64,000 nucleotides of DNA from a virus. Below are positions 1-8,340 of this stretch, one piece after another. Location: IMG/VR virus record IMGVR_UViG_3300033149_004104, positions 62,001 to 126,000 of that record; one strand, 5' to 3'. Every line of letters begins with the position of its first letter. Position 1 is the stretch's first letter. The translations under genes and the position numbers were made by a program. The notes under the pieces were generated by a model. The model was not told the origin of the DNA and ran no database searches. It was given only the letters and a program-made list of their open reading frames with translations.

Positions 1-609
1 GCTTTATTTTCATCTCCATCTACTAAAACAGCAAAAATAATTAGTTCATTAGGCGCAATTATAGCTAGAAAATTTGGAGAAGAAAGGGGAGTGTCAACTC
101 AATTAAAACAATTTGGAATTCAAACTTGGGACTCCACTGATCCTATATCTTTAAATTTAACTTTTTCTTTTTTTAGAGGATTAAGAGGGCTTTATGATGC
201 TAAGAAGGAAGTATACGACCCGATTATGACTTTATGTGAGTTGCCCTTGCCTTCCTTGGGTGTCTTAGATAGTGTATTAACCGCTCCTGGTCCAACTGGT
301 GCAGAAGCAGTAGAAGAGGTGGCTTCTTTATTGAGTGAAGAGGCTAAGGCAGCGTTATCCGACCTTACAAATTATTATTCTATAAGAATAGGAAATATAA
401 TCTCGATTTCAGGAATAGTTATACTTAAAGCAGAGCCCACTTTTACAAGCGAATGTGATGAAAGGGGATATCCCATTTGGGGGCAGATAAACTTAGATAT
501 AAATTCAATAGAAACCGCTACTGTAGATTTATTAAGAGAAGGCGCTTCTCCTGTAGATAAGATCTCTCCCGAACCAAAGTATACGCCTCCGCCTTTAAGC
601 GGGCCTTAA
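1..609 (+). CDS. Tail/baseplate-associated structural protein, 5' partial
   Basis: The frame is open from base 1 through the GTG at 91, so the gene begins before the window and at least 202 residues are visible. The C-terminal part has a segment around TSECDERGYPIWGQINLDI (nt 435-500), a style seen in myophage tail-tube-end and baseplate proteins, where a beta-rich domain is followed by a proline-rich tail (KYTPPPLSGP). It lies directly upstream of hub and spike genes, which supports a tail-completion or baseplate role. I do not recognise a specific family. The internal GTG at 91 has an upstream GGGGA but is probably not the real start. Confidence 0.6.
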   Translation, partial: ALFSSPSTKTAKIISSLGAIIARKFGEERGVSTQLKQFGIQTWDSTDPISLNLTFSFFRGLRGLYDAKKEVYDPIMTLCELPLPSLGVLDSVLTAPGPTGAEAVEEVASLLSEEAKAALSDLTNYYSIRIGNIISISGIVILKAEPTFTSECDERGYPIWGQINLDINSIETATVDLLREGASPVDKISPEPKYTPPPLSGP

Positions 610-633
610 TCTTTAGAGGAGGGCAATTTAGTA

Positions 634-945
634 ATGTTAACACGTTATTCCTTTATGAAAAGCTCAAATACTTTAGCTTCGGATGGTACTTATTATCCCG
701 ATCCCTTAACTTTCTCTACTCAAAAATTTAGATTTACTGAATACGGTGTAGATTATTCTTTAATTGATATTGATATATCCAGATTTGATATATTAATAAG
801 CAAAGTTTATAATAATCAAAGATACAAAGATTTAATACTCGATATTAATAATATCGATTATATTTGGAATCAAGAAATAGGACGAACAATAATTTTTCCT
901 ACTAAATCTGATTTAGAAAGGTTTATCGAAGATTTTATAGAATAA
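634..945 (+). CDS. Small baseplate-region protein, unknown
   Basis: 103 residues, acidic, no recognisable domain. An SD (GAGGAGGG) lies about 12 nt before the ATG, and the TAA overlaps the next ATG by one base (TAATG), so it is translationally coupled to the hub gene. Position between a tail-end protein and the hub suggests a small baseplate component. The function is not known. Confidence 0.6.
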   Translation: MLTRYSFMKSSNTLASDGTYYPDPLTFSTQKFRFTEYGVDYSLIDIDISRFDILISKVYNNQRYKDLILDINNIDYIWNQEIGRTIIFPTKSDLERFIEDFIE

Positions 946-2129
946 TGAAATACTACGGATATAATATAAAATTAAAAATTAATAAGAGCGTTGATCTCGA
1001 TGATCCTAGTCTTTACTCTTTTTCTCTTACAGATAGTATCTTCAACTTACTTAATTTCGGCACTATATCGTTCTATGATATAGGCGGACATTTTAGAGAA
1101 TTTCTAATATTGGAAAACGGCAATGAAGTAAATGTAACTTTTGGTAGAGGGGAGACAATTAATAAATGTAATTATAATATAAAAAGTAACAGTATAGATA
1201 GAACAGAGAGTACAAATAGTATAACAGGAGAAATAAAAACAAAAGTAGAACATGCTTGGGGATCAGCAGATGAAAAAATAAAAAGCATTGCTTACGATGA
1301 TACGATATCTAATATAATTTTAAAACTTGCGAATAGCTATCAATTTAAAAATAAAGATATTACTACAACTCACGATAGAGATATTTGGTATCAACCTTTA
1401 TTAAATGATATTGATTTTATACAACAACAGTTATTGCCTAATGTGTATTCAACTTCAAGTAGCGATACTCCTTTATTTTGTTATACCACATACGATAACA
1501 ATATTCACCTTATTAGCGCAAAAGAAATGTTTGACAAAAAACCAGTAAAAGAATTGTTTTTTACTCCTGCATCTTATAAAGAATTTGAAAGCATGATATT
1601 TGTTTTAAAACACTGGACTGTTAATTCTGATGATTATGATAATTTGTTGAATCAAACCATTACTTATATAGATAAAGAGAGCGGTAGTATAATAGAAAAA
1701 ACAGATAAATTTAAAGATCATTTAATAAATAAAAGCGGTAAGTTATTTCACATAGGAGATGATAATCAAGCTAAAGGATACGAAAAATTCTTATATAAAG
1801 AAAAAGGGCAAAGAGAAAATATCTATAAAGGACAAATTATTAATAAATTAAAAAAGAATTATTTTATAAATGAGTTGATGATTACCTGCCCCTATGATCC
1901 TAATTTAAAAGCAGGAGAAACGATAAAGTTAAATATTTTTTTATCTGGGGAGGGAAAGAATCCTGTAAGATCAAAAAGACTCAGTGGAAAATATATAATT
2001 GAAGCTAGCGAACAGATATGGAGTGCACAATTAAAGAAAGCTTTTTCTAAATTGCTTATTGGAGTACCCTCTAGCGGTACCGATCCTAATATTCCTAGTG
2101 ATTATAGATATAAAGAACTTTTGGTATAA
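945..2129 (+). CDS. Baseplate hub protein, gp27/gpD-like
   Basis: 394 residues. The protein opens with a beta-rich domain (YNIKLKINKSVDLDDPSLYS) and a FGRGETI segment, then a helical middle containing DISNIILKLAN-like sequence, and a C-terminal part containing ITCPYDPNLKAGETIKLNI. That late motif (a 'tail-hub' domain giving a value for how the path is opened) is typical of hub proteins that trimerise to carry the spike. The spike gene follows immediately. Family assignment rests on layout and general sequence character, not on a database match. Confidence 0.6.
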   Translation: MKYYGYNIKLKINKSVDLDDPSLYSFSLTDSIFNLLNFGTISFYDIGGHFREFLILENGNEVNVTFGRGETINKCNYNIKSNSIDRTESTNSITGEIKTKVEHAWGSADEKIKSIAYDDTISNIILKLANSYQFKNKDITTTHDRDIWYQPLLNDIDFIQQQLLPNVYSTSSSDTPLFCYTTYDNNIHLISAKEMFDKKPVKELFFTPASYKEFESMIFVLKHWTVNSDDYDNLLNQTITYIDKESGSIIEKTDKFKDHLINKSGKLFHIGDDNQAKGYEKFLYKEKGQRENIYKGQIINKLKKNYFINELMITCPYDPNLKAGETIKLNIFLSGEGKNPVRSKRLSGKYIIEASEQIWSAQLKKAFSKLLIGVPSSGTDPNIPSDYRYKELLV

Positions 2130-2133
2130 AACT

Positions 2134-2925
2134 ATGTACAATATAAGATTATACTACGGAAAAGTAGAAGAGAATAACGACCCTGATAAAGAATCAAAAA
2201 TACAGGTACGATTATTACCTGAGATGAAAGATGTAGCAAAGTCTGATTTGCCCTGGGTACGTCCTTTTCTAGTAGAGAATATGACGGAGGAGGCAACATC
2301 TCATTGTCCTTTAGAAGAAGGTAGTACAGTTTGGGTATTCTTTTTAGACGAGTACTTTAAATATGGCTTTTACATTAAAGCAACTTTTTTAGATGATTTA
2401 TTTGATTATGACTCTGTAAAAAGCGATATTGATTCTATAAGTGATTTAGACTCTCAATCCTATCCTCAACCGAAGTTTACAAGATATAAAGACGGAACTA
2501 TAGTATTTCACAATTCTGAGACAGGGGAGACAGGAATTTATCATAAAAGCGGTTCTTATAATGTAATCGATAAAGATGGAAATGTTTTTTCTTATTCAAC
2601 CGGAGATATTAAAATTTATAATGATAATGGCTCAATCACAATAGATTCTAACGGGGAGATAGAATTAAATAATTCAAATACTTCTACCTTTACTGTTAAG
2701 AATGGAAGTTTTGAATTTGATGGCAATGCAAAAAGTTTAGTTAAATATGAAGATTTAATTACCGCATTGGATTCAATGTTTACTCAAATTCAGACCATGG
2801 TAATGATTGATCCTCTTACAGGAGTTGCAGGGCCACCTCAAGCTCCTTTTAATCAAATGAAAACCACTATTTGGGATGCTATCAAAACTAATGCTAAATC
2901 AACTACAATAAAAACTCAATCATAG
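2134..2925 (+). CDS. Baseplate spike protein with OB-fold, gp5/gpV-like
   Basis: 263 residues from the ATG at 2134, chosen because an upstream ATG at 2059 would overlap the hub gene by 70 bases and the protein NIRLYYGKVEENNDPDKESK looks like a natural N-terminus. Residues 1-90 resemble the OB-fold of spike proteins (KIQVRLLP, then DLPWVRPF, then GSTVWVFF). Residues 110-200 consist of short alternating beta repeats (KDGTIVFHNSETG, DNGSITIDSNGEIELNN), as expected for the triple-stranded beta-helix needle. It would be the membrane-piercing tip of the tail. The SD is weak, and translation may be coupled to the hub stop 5 nt upstream. Confidence 0.75.
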   Translation: MYNIRLYYGKVEENNDPDKESKIQVRLLPEMKDVAKSDLPWVRPFLVENMTEEATSHCPLEEGSTVWVFFLDEYFKYGFYIKATFLDDLFDYDSVKSDIDSISDLDSQSYPQPKFTRYKDGTIVFHNSETGETGIYHKSGSYNVIDKDGNVFSYSTGDIKIYNDNGSITIDSNGEIELNNSNTSTFTVKNGSFEFDGNAKSLVKYEDLITALDSMFTQIQTMVMIDPLTGVAGPPQAPFNQMKTTIWDAIKTNAKSTTIKTQS

Positions 2926-2933
2926 AAAATTTT

Positions 2934-2947
2934 ACTAATATATTATA
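2934..2947 (+). promoter_or_regulatory. ACTAATAT-type putative phage promoter abutting a start codon
   Basis: ACTAATATATTATA is followed directly by the ATG of the gp25-like gene, and no SD is present. It shares its first eight bases with sites at 6691, 17268, 26715, 32970, 41187 and 43260. It is interpreted as a phage-specific -10-like element giving a leaderless or nearly leaderless mRNA. Confidence 0.45.
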
Positions 2948-3355
2948 ATGGCAATAAAAGACATTAAAGAAATAGATTATCCTCAAGTTTATGATCTAGA
3001 TTATAGGGGCGGGATAGACGCCCAAGGGTTTATAAGGGAAACTTGGGGCGATAGGGCTCTAGTAAATAGTCTTAAATTATGGATTTCTTCTTTTAAAGGG
3101 GATTTAATTAATAATCTCAATACGGGAGGAAGAGTTGTACAACATCTTCTAAAACCTATGCGTCAAGTGGATATACAAAATTTCAAGCAATCGATTCGTG
3201 ATGGCATAGCAATGGATTACGGCCCCACTTTAAAGATAAAGAAACTCGAAATAACACCCAATTATGAAGAAAGGGTGTTTGAAATTTATATGGAAGTTTA
3301 TTCAAAAGAATTAAAGTATGTTACAGGATTATATGAAAAAATAAAAGGAGTTTAA
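2948..3355 (+). CDS. Baseplate wedge protein, gp25-like
   Basis: 135 residues. The middle of the protein (WGDRALVNSLKLWISSF, GDLINN, GGRVVQHLLKP, then DYGPTLKIKKLEITPN) has the shape of the gp25/W family: a small alpha/beta fold whose members nucleate sheath assembly on the baseplate. It is followed by the gp6/J-like wedge gene, the usual partner in myophages. The start has no SD and sits at the end of an ACTAATAT motif. There is an 8-nt spacer to the next RBS. Confidence 0.7.
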   Translation: MAIKDIKEIDYPQVYDLDYRGGIDAQGFIRETWGDRALVNSLKLWISSFKGDLINNLNTGGRVVQHLLKPMRQVDIQNFKQSIRDGIAMDYGPTLKIKKLEITPNYEERVFEIYMEVYSKELKYVTGLYEKIKGV

Positions 3356-3359
3356 AAAA

Positions 3360-5255
3360 TTGGATTTTTCTTTTAATAGTATAAAAGATAGAATAATAAC
3401 AAGTTTAAGAAGTAAGTCCGAATGGGCAAATATACTTTATTTCTCCACCAATATGCGGCTTATTGAAGCAGTTGCAAAAGAGATTGAAGAGTTGGCTAGG
3501 TATGATGAATATTTAACTAGAGAAACAAAATGGGATTTAGCTAGAAACAAATCATCTTTAGTAACGCAAGCTGCAGTACTGGGATATAAACCTCATAGAA
3601 AAATAGGTGCTAGGCAAAAATTGTGGGTTAGTTCTAAAGAGAAAGCGTTTTCTCCTGAGTGGAATCAATATACGGTTTATGAAGCAGGAGATGTGGTACG
3701 CTATGGTGAACAAAATACACTGTATGAAGCGCTAGTAGATAATCAAGGAGTGGAACCTACTAACACTAATTACTGGAAAAAAACCACTGCCGTTCATTCT
3801 TCTGTTATAGGTATTCCTAAATACAGCATATTTAAAACAGAAAATGATATCTATTTTACATCAATGAGCTCGGTTGATTTGCTTACTACTGAGAACTATG
3901 CAGAAATTGATGTAGTACAGGGCATACCGAGAACATTTACAACTATTGCGCAAGGTTTAATTTATGAAGAAATAGAAATAGAAAATGATAGTATAGATAA
4001 CAGTTTCTATGAATTAAGAGTTAATAATGATCTTTGGACAGAATATAATGATATTAGACAGGCCGAAGCTGATGATAAAGCTTACCAAATATTAAATAAA
4101 TTAGATTTTACAGGAATTATTATTAGATTTGGAAATAATTTAACTGGGAAAAAATTAAGTGCAGGCGATACCATAACTTTTAAATATGTAGAAACTTTAG
4201 GGGAACTAGGTGATGCGTTATCTAAAGGTGTCGTAAATACTGTTGTCTCCACTCTAGTAGACAATAAGGGAGAAACTGTTGATGGATATTGTTATAACGA
4301 TGAAGTTATATCGGGCGGTAAGGATGTAGAGCATATAGAGGATATAAGAAGTAATGCAAAATATACGTTCCAGTCTGGTTATAATGTAGTAGGTAAAAAC
4401 GATTACAAAATATATCTATTAAATAATTTTGATTTTATACAAAAATGCGTTGTATGGGGAGCGTATGAACAGAACATTGATGATGGAAAAGACCCTTGGG
4501 ATTGGATCTCTACTCAAGAAAACCTTGTCTACATTTCAGCATTTACAACAGGAGAAACCCCTACTCAATTACAAAACAATCAAAAAGTGGAGATAATACA
4601 AGATATAAATGAAAAGAAGCCCCCTACTGATATTATTATTTTTAAAGATGTTGTATTCGTTAATATGATCTTTAACACAACAGCCTATTTATCAAGTACC
4701 ACCTATTTATTGTCAGAAACTAAAACACTCTTAGAGCAAGCTATCCAAGAGGAATACAATATTACAAATTTAGATTTTGAACAAAATATCTATGAAACAA
4801 ATTATAAAGCTTTTATCGATAATTTTGATGAAGTAAGGTATCATAATACAACTATACAATTTTATAATGTTGAAGACTTTACAAGTGGAGACTATAGTCA
4901 AGCAATTCCTTACGAAGCTAGCGCAACTGCTATTATGATTCCTGTAAAAACAAAATCGGTATACGTTTATATTAAAGACACTTCGGATGAAGATGCTACA
5001 TACGTTCATATAGGAACAGATAATGGTGGAGGGGGATTTAATCCAACAGAAGGATATGATTTAAGTGGAAGTACTATTAACTATAATACAGGAGCAATTC
5101 AAATAAAAGAGTCTTCAGGAATGAGTGGAGATTATTCTAAATATGAAATGAAAGTGGTATATAGCACATCGGAAGATGATTTAATTTTACAGGGCAGAAA
5201 TCATATTTTCTATTTAAGAGAAGTTAATGTTGAAACTCTTTATCTTACCGAATAG
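3360..5255 (+). CDS. Baseplate wedge protein, gp6/gpJ-like
   Basis: 631 residues starting at TTG, set by an AAGGAG 9 nt upstream. The N-terminus (TNMRLIEAVAKEIEELARYDEYLTRETKWDLARNKSS, residues about 25-60) matches the helical start of J-type baseplate proteins, which dimerise to form the inner wedge ring. It is longer than P2 J. The extra part at residues 85-140 contains a WNQYTVYEAGDVVRY-type insert, which resembles a small carbohydrate-binding (chitin-binding-like) module. The C-terminus is beta-rich. It is part of the + strand tail operon. Confidence 0.75.
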   Translation: MDFSFNSIKDRIITSLRSKSEWANILYFSTNMRLIEAVAKEIEELARYDEYLTRETKWDLARNKSSLVTQAAVLGYKPHRKIGARQKLWVSSKEKAFSPEWNQYTVYEAGDVVRYGEQNTLYEALVDNQGVEPTNTNYWKKTTAVHSSVIGIPKYSIFKTENDIYFTSMSSVDLLTTENYAEIDVVQGIPRTFTTIAQGLIYEEIEIENDSIDNSFYELRVNNDLWTEYNDIRQAEADDKAYQILNKLDFTGIIIRFGNNLTGKKLSAGDTITFKYVETLGELGDALSKGVVNTVVSTLVDNKGETVDGYCYNDEVISGGKDVEHIEDIRSNAKYTFQSGYNVVGKNDYKIYLLNNFDFIQKCVVWGAYEQNIDDGKDPWDWISTQENLVYISAFTTGETPTQLQNNQKVEIIQDINEKKPPTDIIIFKDVVFVNMIFNTTAYLSSTTYLLSETKTLLEQAIQEEYNITNLDFEQNIYETNYKAFIDNFDEVRYHNTTIQFYNVEDFTSGDYSQAIPYEASATAIMIPVKTKSVYVYIKDTSDEDATYVHIGTDNGGGGFNPTEGYDLSGSTINYNTGAIQIKESSGMSGDYSKYEMKVVYSTSEDDLILQGRNHIFYLREVNVETLYLTE

Positions 5256-5266
5256 GGGCGTGATGA

Positions 5267-6682
5267 ATGGACATAACTAAGAATTTGCCTAAAATAATGA
5301 GAGGGAATTCCTTTTGGACTCAATTTGTTGAGAGCATTAAAGATGAACTTCTTAATATTCAAGCAGAAATAGAAAAGAAGAAAAATTTTTATAATGTCAA
5401 AGAAATTGATTCAATAGAAGAATTAACTGATATAAATAAGTCCTTAGGTACAGAAGTTGATTTAACTCTTTTTGAAAACAAAACCACAGAAGAACAAATT
5501 AACTATATGAAGCAGGAGACCGAAGGAATTACTTATAAGATAAGAACAAAAGGTGTGTATGATTATTTTCAATATGTATTTAATAGAATTTACGAAAGAG
5601 GCAATCTATATATCGCTTATGTAACCGATACCGATTATATCTTTAAAGCGATTGATTATAAAAGAACTTTAAGAGAAGTAAAAAATCATGATTTTTCTAC
5701 ACCTTTTGTAAAAACTTATAATGTGTTTCCTTTCTTTGACTTAACAGTAGATATACAAGGACTAGATGATATCCCGGTAAAACATTTAGATGAAGACCCG
5801 ACATGGTATTTAGACTCTGATTTATTTGAGTCTACAATTAAAATTACCAATCATATTATGGTTGAATTTATATTAGATGAAATAGTATCACAATTTGATA
5901 ATAGCATAAGTGGTAATTTCTTAATTACAGAAGAATATTTTAGATATTTAGAACGGGCTACAGAATACGGAAGAAGAGTAAGCGATATTCCTCATATAGG
6001 GGGGCAATTAACATTATTAACAGATATGAGCGGGGATTATAATGTTATATATGACATTGAAGCATACTGTAGAACTACAGAATATTTAAATGATGAAGAA
6101 GATTTTATTTATCTATTAGCCGGAAATGATAATGATGGGTTTTTTTATAAAAAAGAAATTAATTTTAATGAACGATATACAGATTCTAAAACAAATCCCA
6201 CATATTTTATGATGCAATCTTATATTCCAGCTAGGGAAATATATCCGGATATAATAGCACAAGGAGATGGAGTTAATACCACTTTTGATAGCAATACTTA
6301 CGGATTATTAGAGCATCCTGAGATAGTTCCTAATACTTTTAAAGTGCTCTATGTGCATAATGCAACTAATTATGAAGGGTACGATGATGGGAATGGTAAT
6401 ATAACAAGTGATGATGGAAGTACACACGGTTCAATCACCTATGCTACGGGAGCTTATACTATAATAACCTATGACGATGGGGAGGAGATAAGTTATGCCC
6501 CTGATGATGGAACTAATATCGAAACAAGATATAAAACTAAAAAAGATTTAAAAATTTCTAAGATAAGAGTATTAAATAGCGATGAAAATGCAGTAATAGA
6601 AGGAAATTTTCCATTAGTTCAATTTTATAATGAAAATAATTATTTAAGCATACAATGTATTGTTTATAACAGCGAGAGTTAG
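5267..6682 (+). CDS. Baseplate/tail protein (gpI/gp7-like position)
   Basis: 471 residues, SD AGGGG before the ATG. The N-terminus (KNLPKIMRGNSFWTQFVESIKDELLNIQ) is a helical 'first minutes' segment as in P2 gpI-type tail proteins. The rest is beta-rich and acidic, with a C-terminal DDGNGNITSDDGSTHG-type loop. It lies between the wedge J-like protein and the fibre genes, where the fibre-attachment wedge protein usually sits. The exact family is not certain. Confidence 0.55.
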   Translation: MDITKNLPKIMRGNSFWTQFVESIKDELLNIQAEIEKKKNFYNVKEIDSIEELTDINKSLGTEVDLTLFENKTTEEQINYMKQETEGITYKIRTKGVYDYFQYVFNRIYERGNLYIAYVTDTDYIFKAIDYKRTLREVKNHDFSTPFVKTYNVFPFFDLTVDIQGLDDIPVKHLDEDPTWYLDSDLFESTIKITNHIMVEFILDEIVSQFDNSISGNFLITEEYFRYLERATEYGRRVSDIPHIGGQLTLLTDMSGDYNVIYDIEAYCRTTEYLNDEEDFIYLLAGNDNDGFFYKKEINFNERYTDSKTNPTYFMMQSYIPAREIYPDIIAQGDGVNTTFDSNTYGLLEHPEIVPNTFKVLYVHNATNYEGYDDGNGNITSDDGSTHGSITYATGAYTIITYDDGEEISYAPDDGTNIETRYKTKKDLKISKIRVLNSDENAVIEGNFPLVQFYNENNYLSIQCIVYNSES

Positions 6683-6690
6683 GATAACAT

Positions 6691-6707
6691 ACTAATATTA
6701 TATAATA
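6691..6707 (+). promoter_or_regulatory. ACTAATAT-type putative phage promoter upstream of fibre gene
   Basis: ACTAATATTATATAATA lies 20-36 nt before the ATG of the collar fibre gene, with a separate GGGAG SD in between. This arrangement, motif then short leader then SD, fits a -10-like promoter element. Confidence 0.5.
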
Positions 6708-6726
6708 TACAAAGGGAGAAAATTTA

Positions 6727-8337
6727 ATGAGTAGAAATATAACAGATTTTGGAACTCAAAAAATCTATTTTGATTATGCTGCTCCGGCAATATCGGAAGA
6801 ATTTAATAATATAATGCATAAAGTAGTGAGAAGCGGTTTATATAGAGGGGGTAGTTTATCAGTTGAGTCAACATCACAAGTTAGAATATCCCCAATGGTT
6901 GTATTTATAGAGAATTCTAATAAATCTAGTGCTGATTTATCAGTACGAATTGAAACCACTGAAGATATAGTTCTAAATATAGACGAAACCGACCCATTTG
7001 TGATTTGTCATTATGAATGGTATAACGATCCTGTCTCTTACATGGAAGTTAAAACAGTAGCAGGAGGTTTAATAGGAGAGTACGATTTAATACTGGGAAG
7101 TGGGGTTTTTACTAACGGGGATTTAACTGGATTTGATACAACCGAAAGAGATTATATATCTTGGGATGCTGATACCACTAGATTAGGAGAGTCAGCTACG
7201 ATAGTAAGTTCCCCATCCGGAGGAACTCAAACTAATTTAAGCGGGGAAACTGATATAGTAACTGCAATACAAGAAGTGTTCAACAGATTGATTGATTTAA
7301 GTGGAGTAGAAGACGATGCGGTTAAGAATCGACATATTGATTTTGGCACTTCAGCAACTCAAATAAACAGTAATGATATTCCTATAGGAAAAAATATAAC
7401 CACCGGCGGTACAATAGATAGTGTTACACAATCCGATATTACTTCCAATGTTATTGAAATACTGTTTGATGCTTTAGCTGATTTAAGTGGAGCAGATGAC
7501 AATTCTGTAAAAGAACGACATGTTGATTTTGGTACAGGACAAAATCAAATTGACGGGGATTTACTTCCTCTAGGAACCGCAATATCTAAAGTAATTTCAG
7601 AAGCTACTAATGTAGATTTTGCTAACAGTAAAAAAATAAGAGAAGCCCTGAAAGACACTATAGATAGAATTGCTCAAGTATCAGATCAAGTAACTACGAA
7701 TAAAAACAGCATAAGTTCTTTACAGACAGATGTAAATACAAATAGCGATAGAATAGATAAGACCTATGGAATTCCTGTAGGAACTATAATGATGTTTGAC
7801 GGAAGTAATTGGCAAGATGATGTTACTCTGCCTGGATGGTATGCTTGTGTAGCCGCAAATAGTGTACACGGAGCTCCTGATTTAGAAGATAAATTTATAA
7901 GAGGAGGCAGTAAAGGAACTAAAGGAGTTGACTATGGAGTAACAGGAGGTAGTGATACTGCTACTTTAAATAGTAATAATCTACCTCCTCATACTCATAG
8001 TATTAGTTTATCTCACAATGCAAGTATAGGAGCTACAGCTCCCAGTCACAGTCATGGAATGGCACATACGCATAAATATACGAGATTTACCGTTGATTAT
8101 CATCGTACTACTGTTGTTACAGAAAATATTAACAAGTTATGGGCAGGCCGGTCTGAGGTAAATACAGGCGGTTCAAGTAGTGCAAATACAGGTGTTTCTG
8201 CACCATCGCATAGCCATTCTATTTCTATTAGCAATCATTCTGGTAATACAGGGAACGGGGGGTTTGCTAATTCAGCATTTAGCATCGTTCCCCAATATTA
8301 TTCTGTTATCTATATAAGAAAGTGTTATCAAAGGTAA
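6727..8337 (+). CDS. Tail fibre with phage tail-collar domain
   Basis: 536 residues. Residues 170-300 hold two repeats of a fibre module (DLSGVEDDAVKNRHIDFGT and DLSGADDNSVKERHVDFGT, spaced about 60 residues). A coiled-coil-like stretch follows at 310-345. The C-terminal third is a tail-collar domain: IPVGTIMMFDGSNW, PGWYACVAANSVHGAPDLED, FIRGG, then a His-rich loop (LPPHTHSISLSH, SHSHGMAHTHK, SHSHSIS) that can bind metal ions in trimeric fibres. It ends in SIVPQYYSVIYIRKC, typical of these fibre tips. It has its own upstream promoter-like motif and is 3 nt from the giant fibre gene. Confidence 0.8.
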   Translation: MSRNITDFGTQKIYFDYAAPAISEEFNNIMHKVVRSGLYRGGSLSVESTSQVRISPMVVFIENSNKSSADLSVRIETTEDIVLNIDETDPFVICHYEWYNDPVSYMEVKTVAGGLIGEYDLILGSGVFTNGDLTGFDTTERDYISWDADTTRLGESATIVSSPSGGTQTNLSGETDIVTAIQEVFNRLIDLSGVEDDAVKNRHIDFGTSATQINSNDIPIGKNITTGGTIDSVTQSDITSNVIEILFDALADLSGADDNSVKERHVDFGTGQNQIDGDLLPLGTAISKVISEATNVDFANSKKIREALKDTIDRIAQVSDQVTTNKNSISSLQTDVNTNSDRIDKTYGIPVGTIMMFDGSNWQDDVTLPGWYACVAANSVHGAPDLEDKFIRGGSKGTKGVDYGVTGGSDTATLNSNNLPPHTHSISLSHNASIGATAPSHSHGMAHTHKYTRFTVDYHRTTVVTENINKLWAGRSEVNTGGSSSANTGVSAPSHSHSISISNHSGNTGNGGFANSAFSIVPQYYSVIYIRKCYQR

Positions 8338-8340
8338 GGT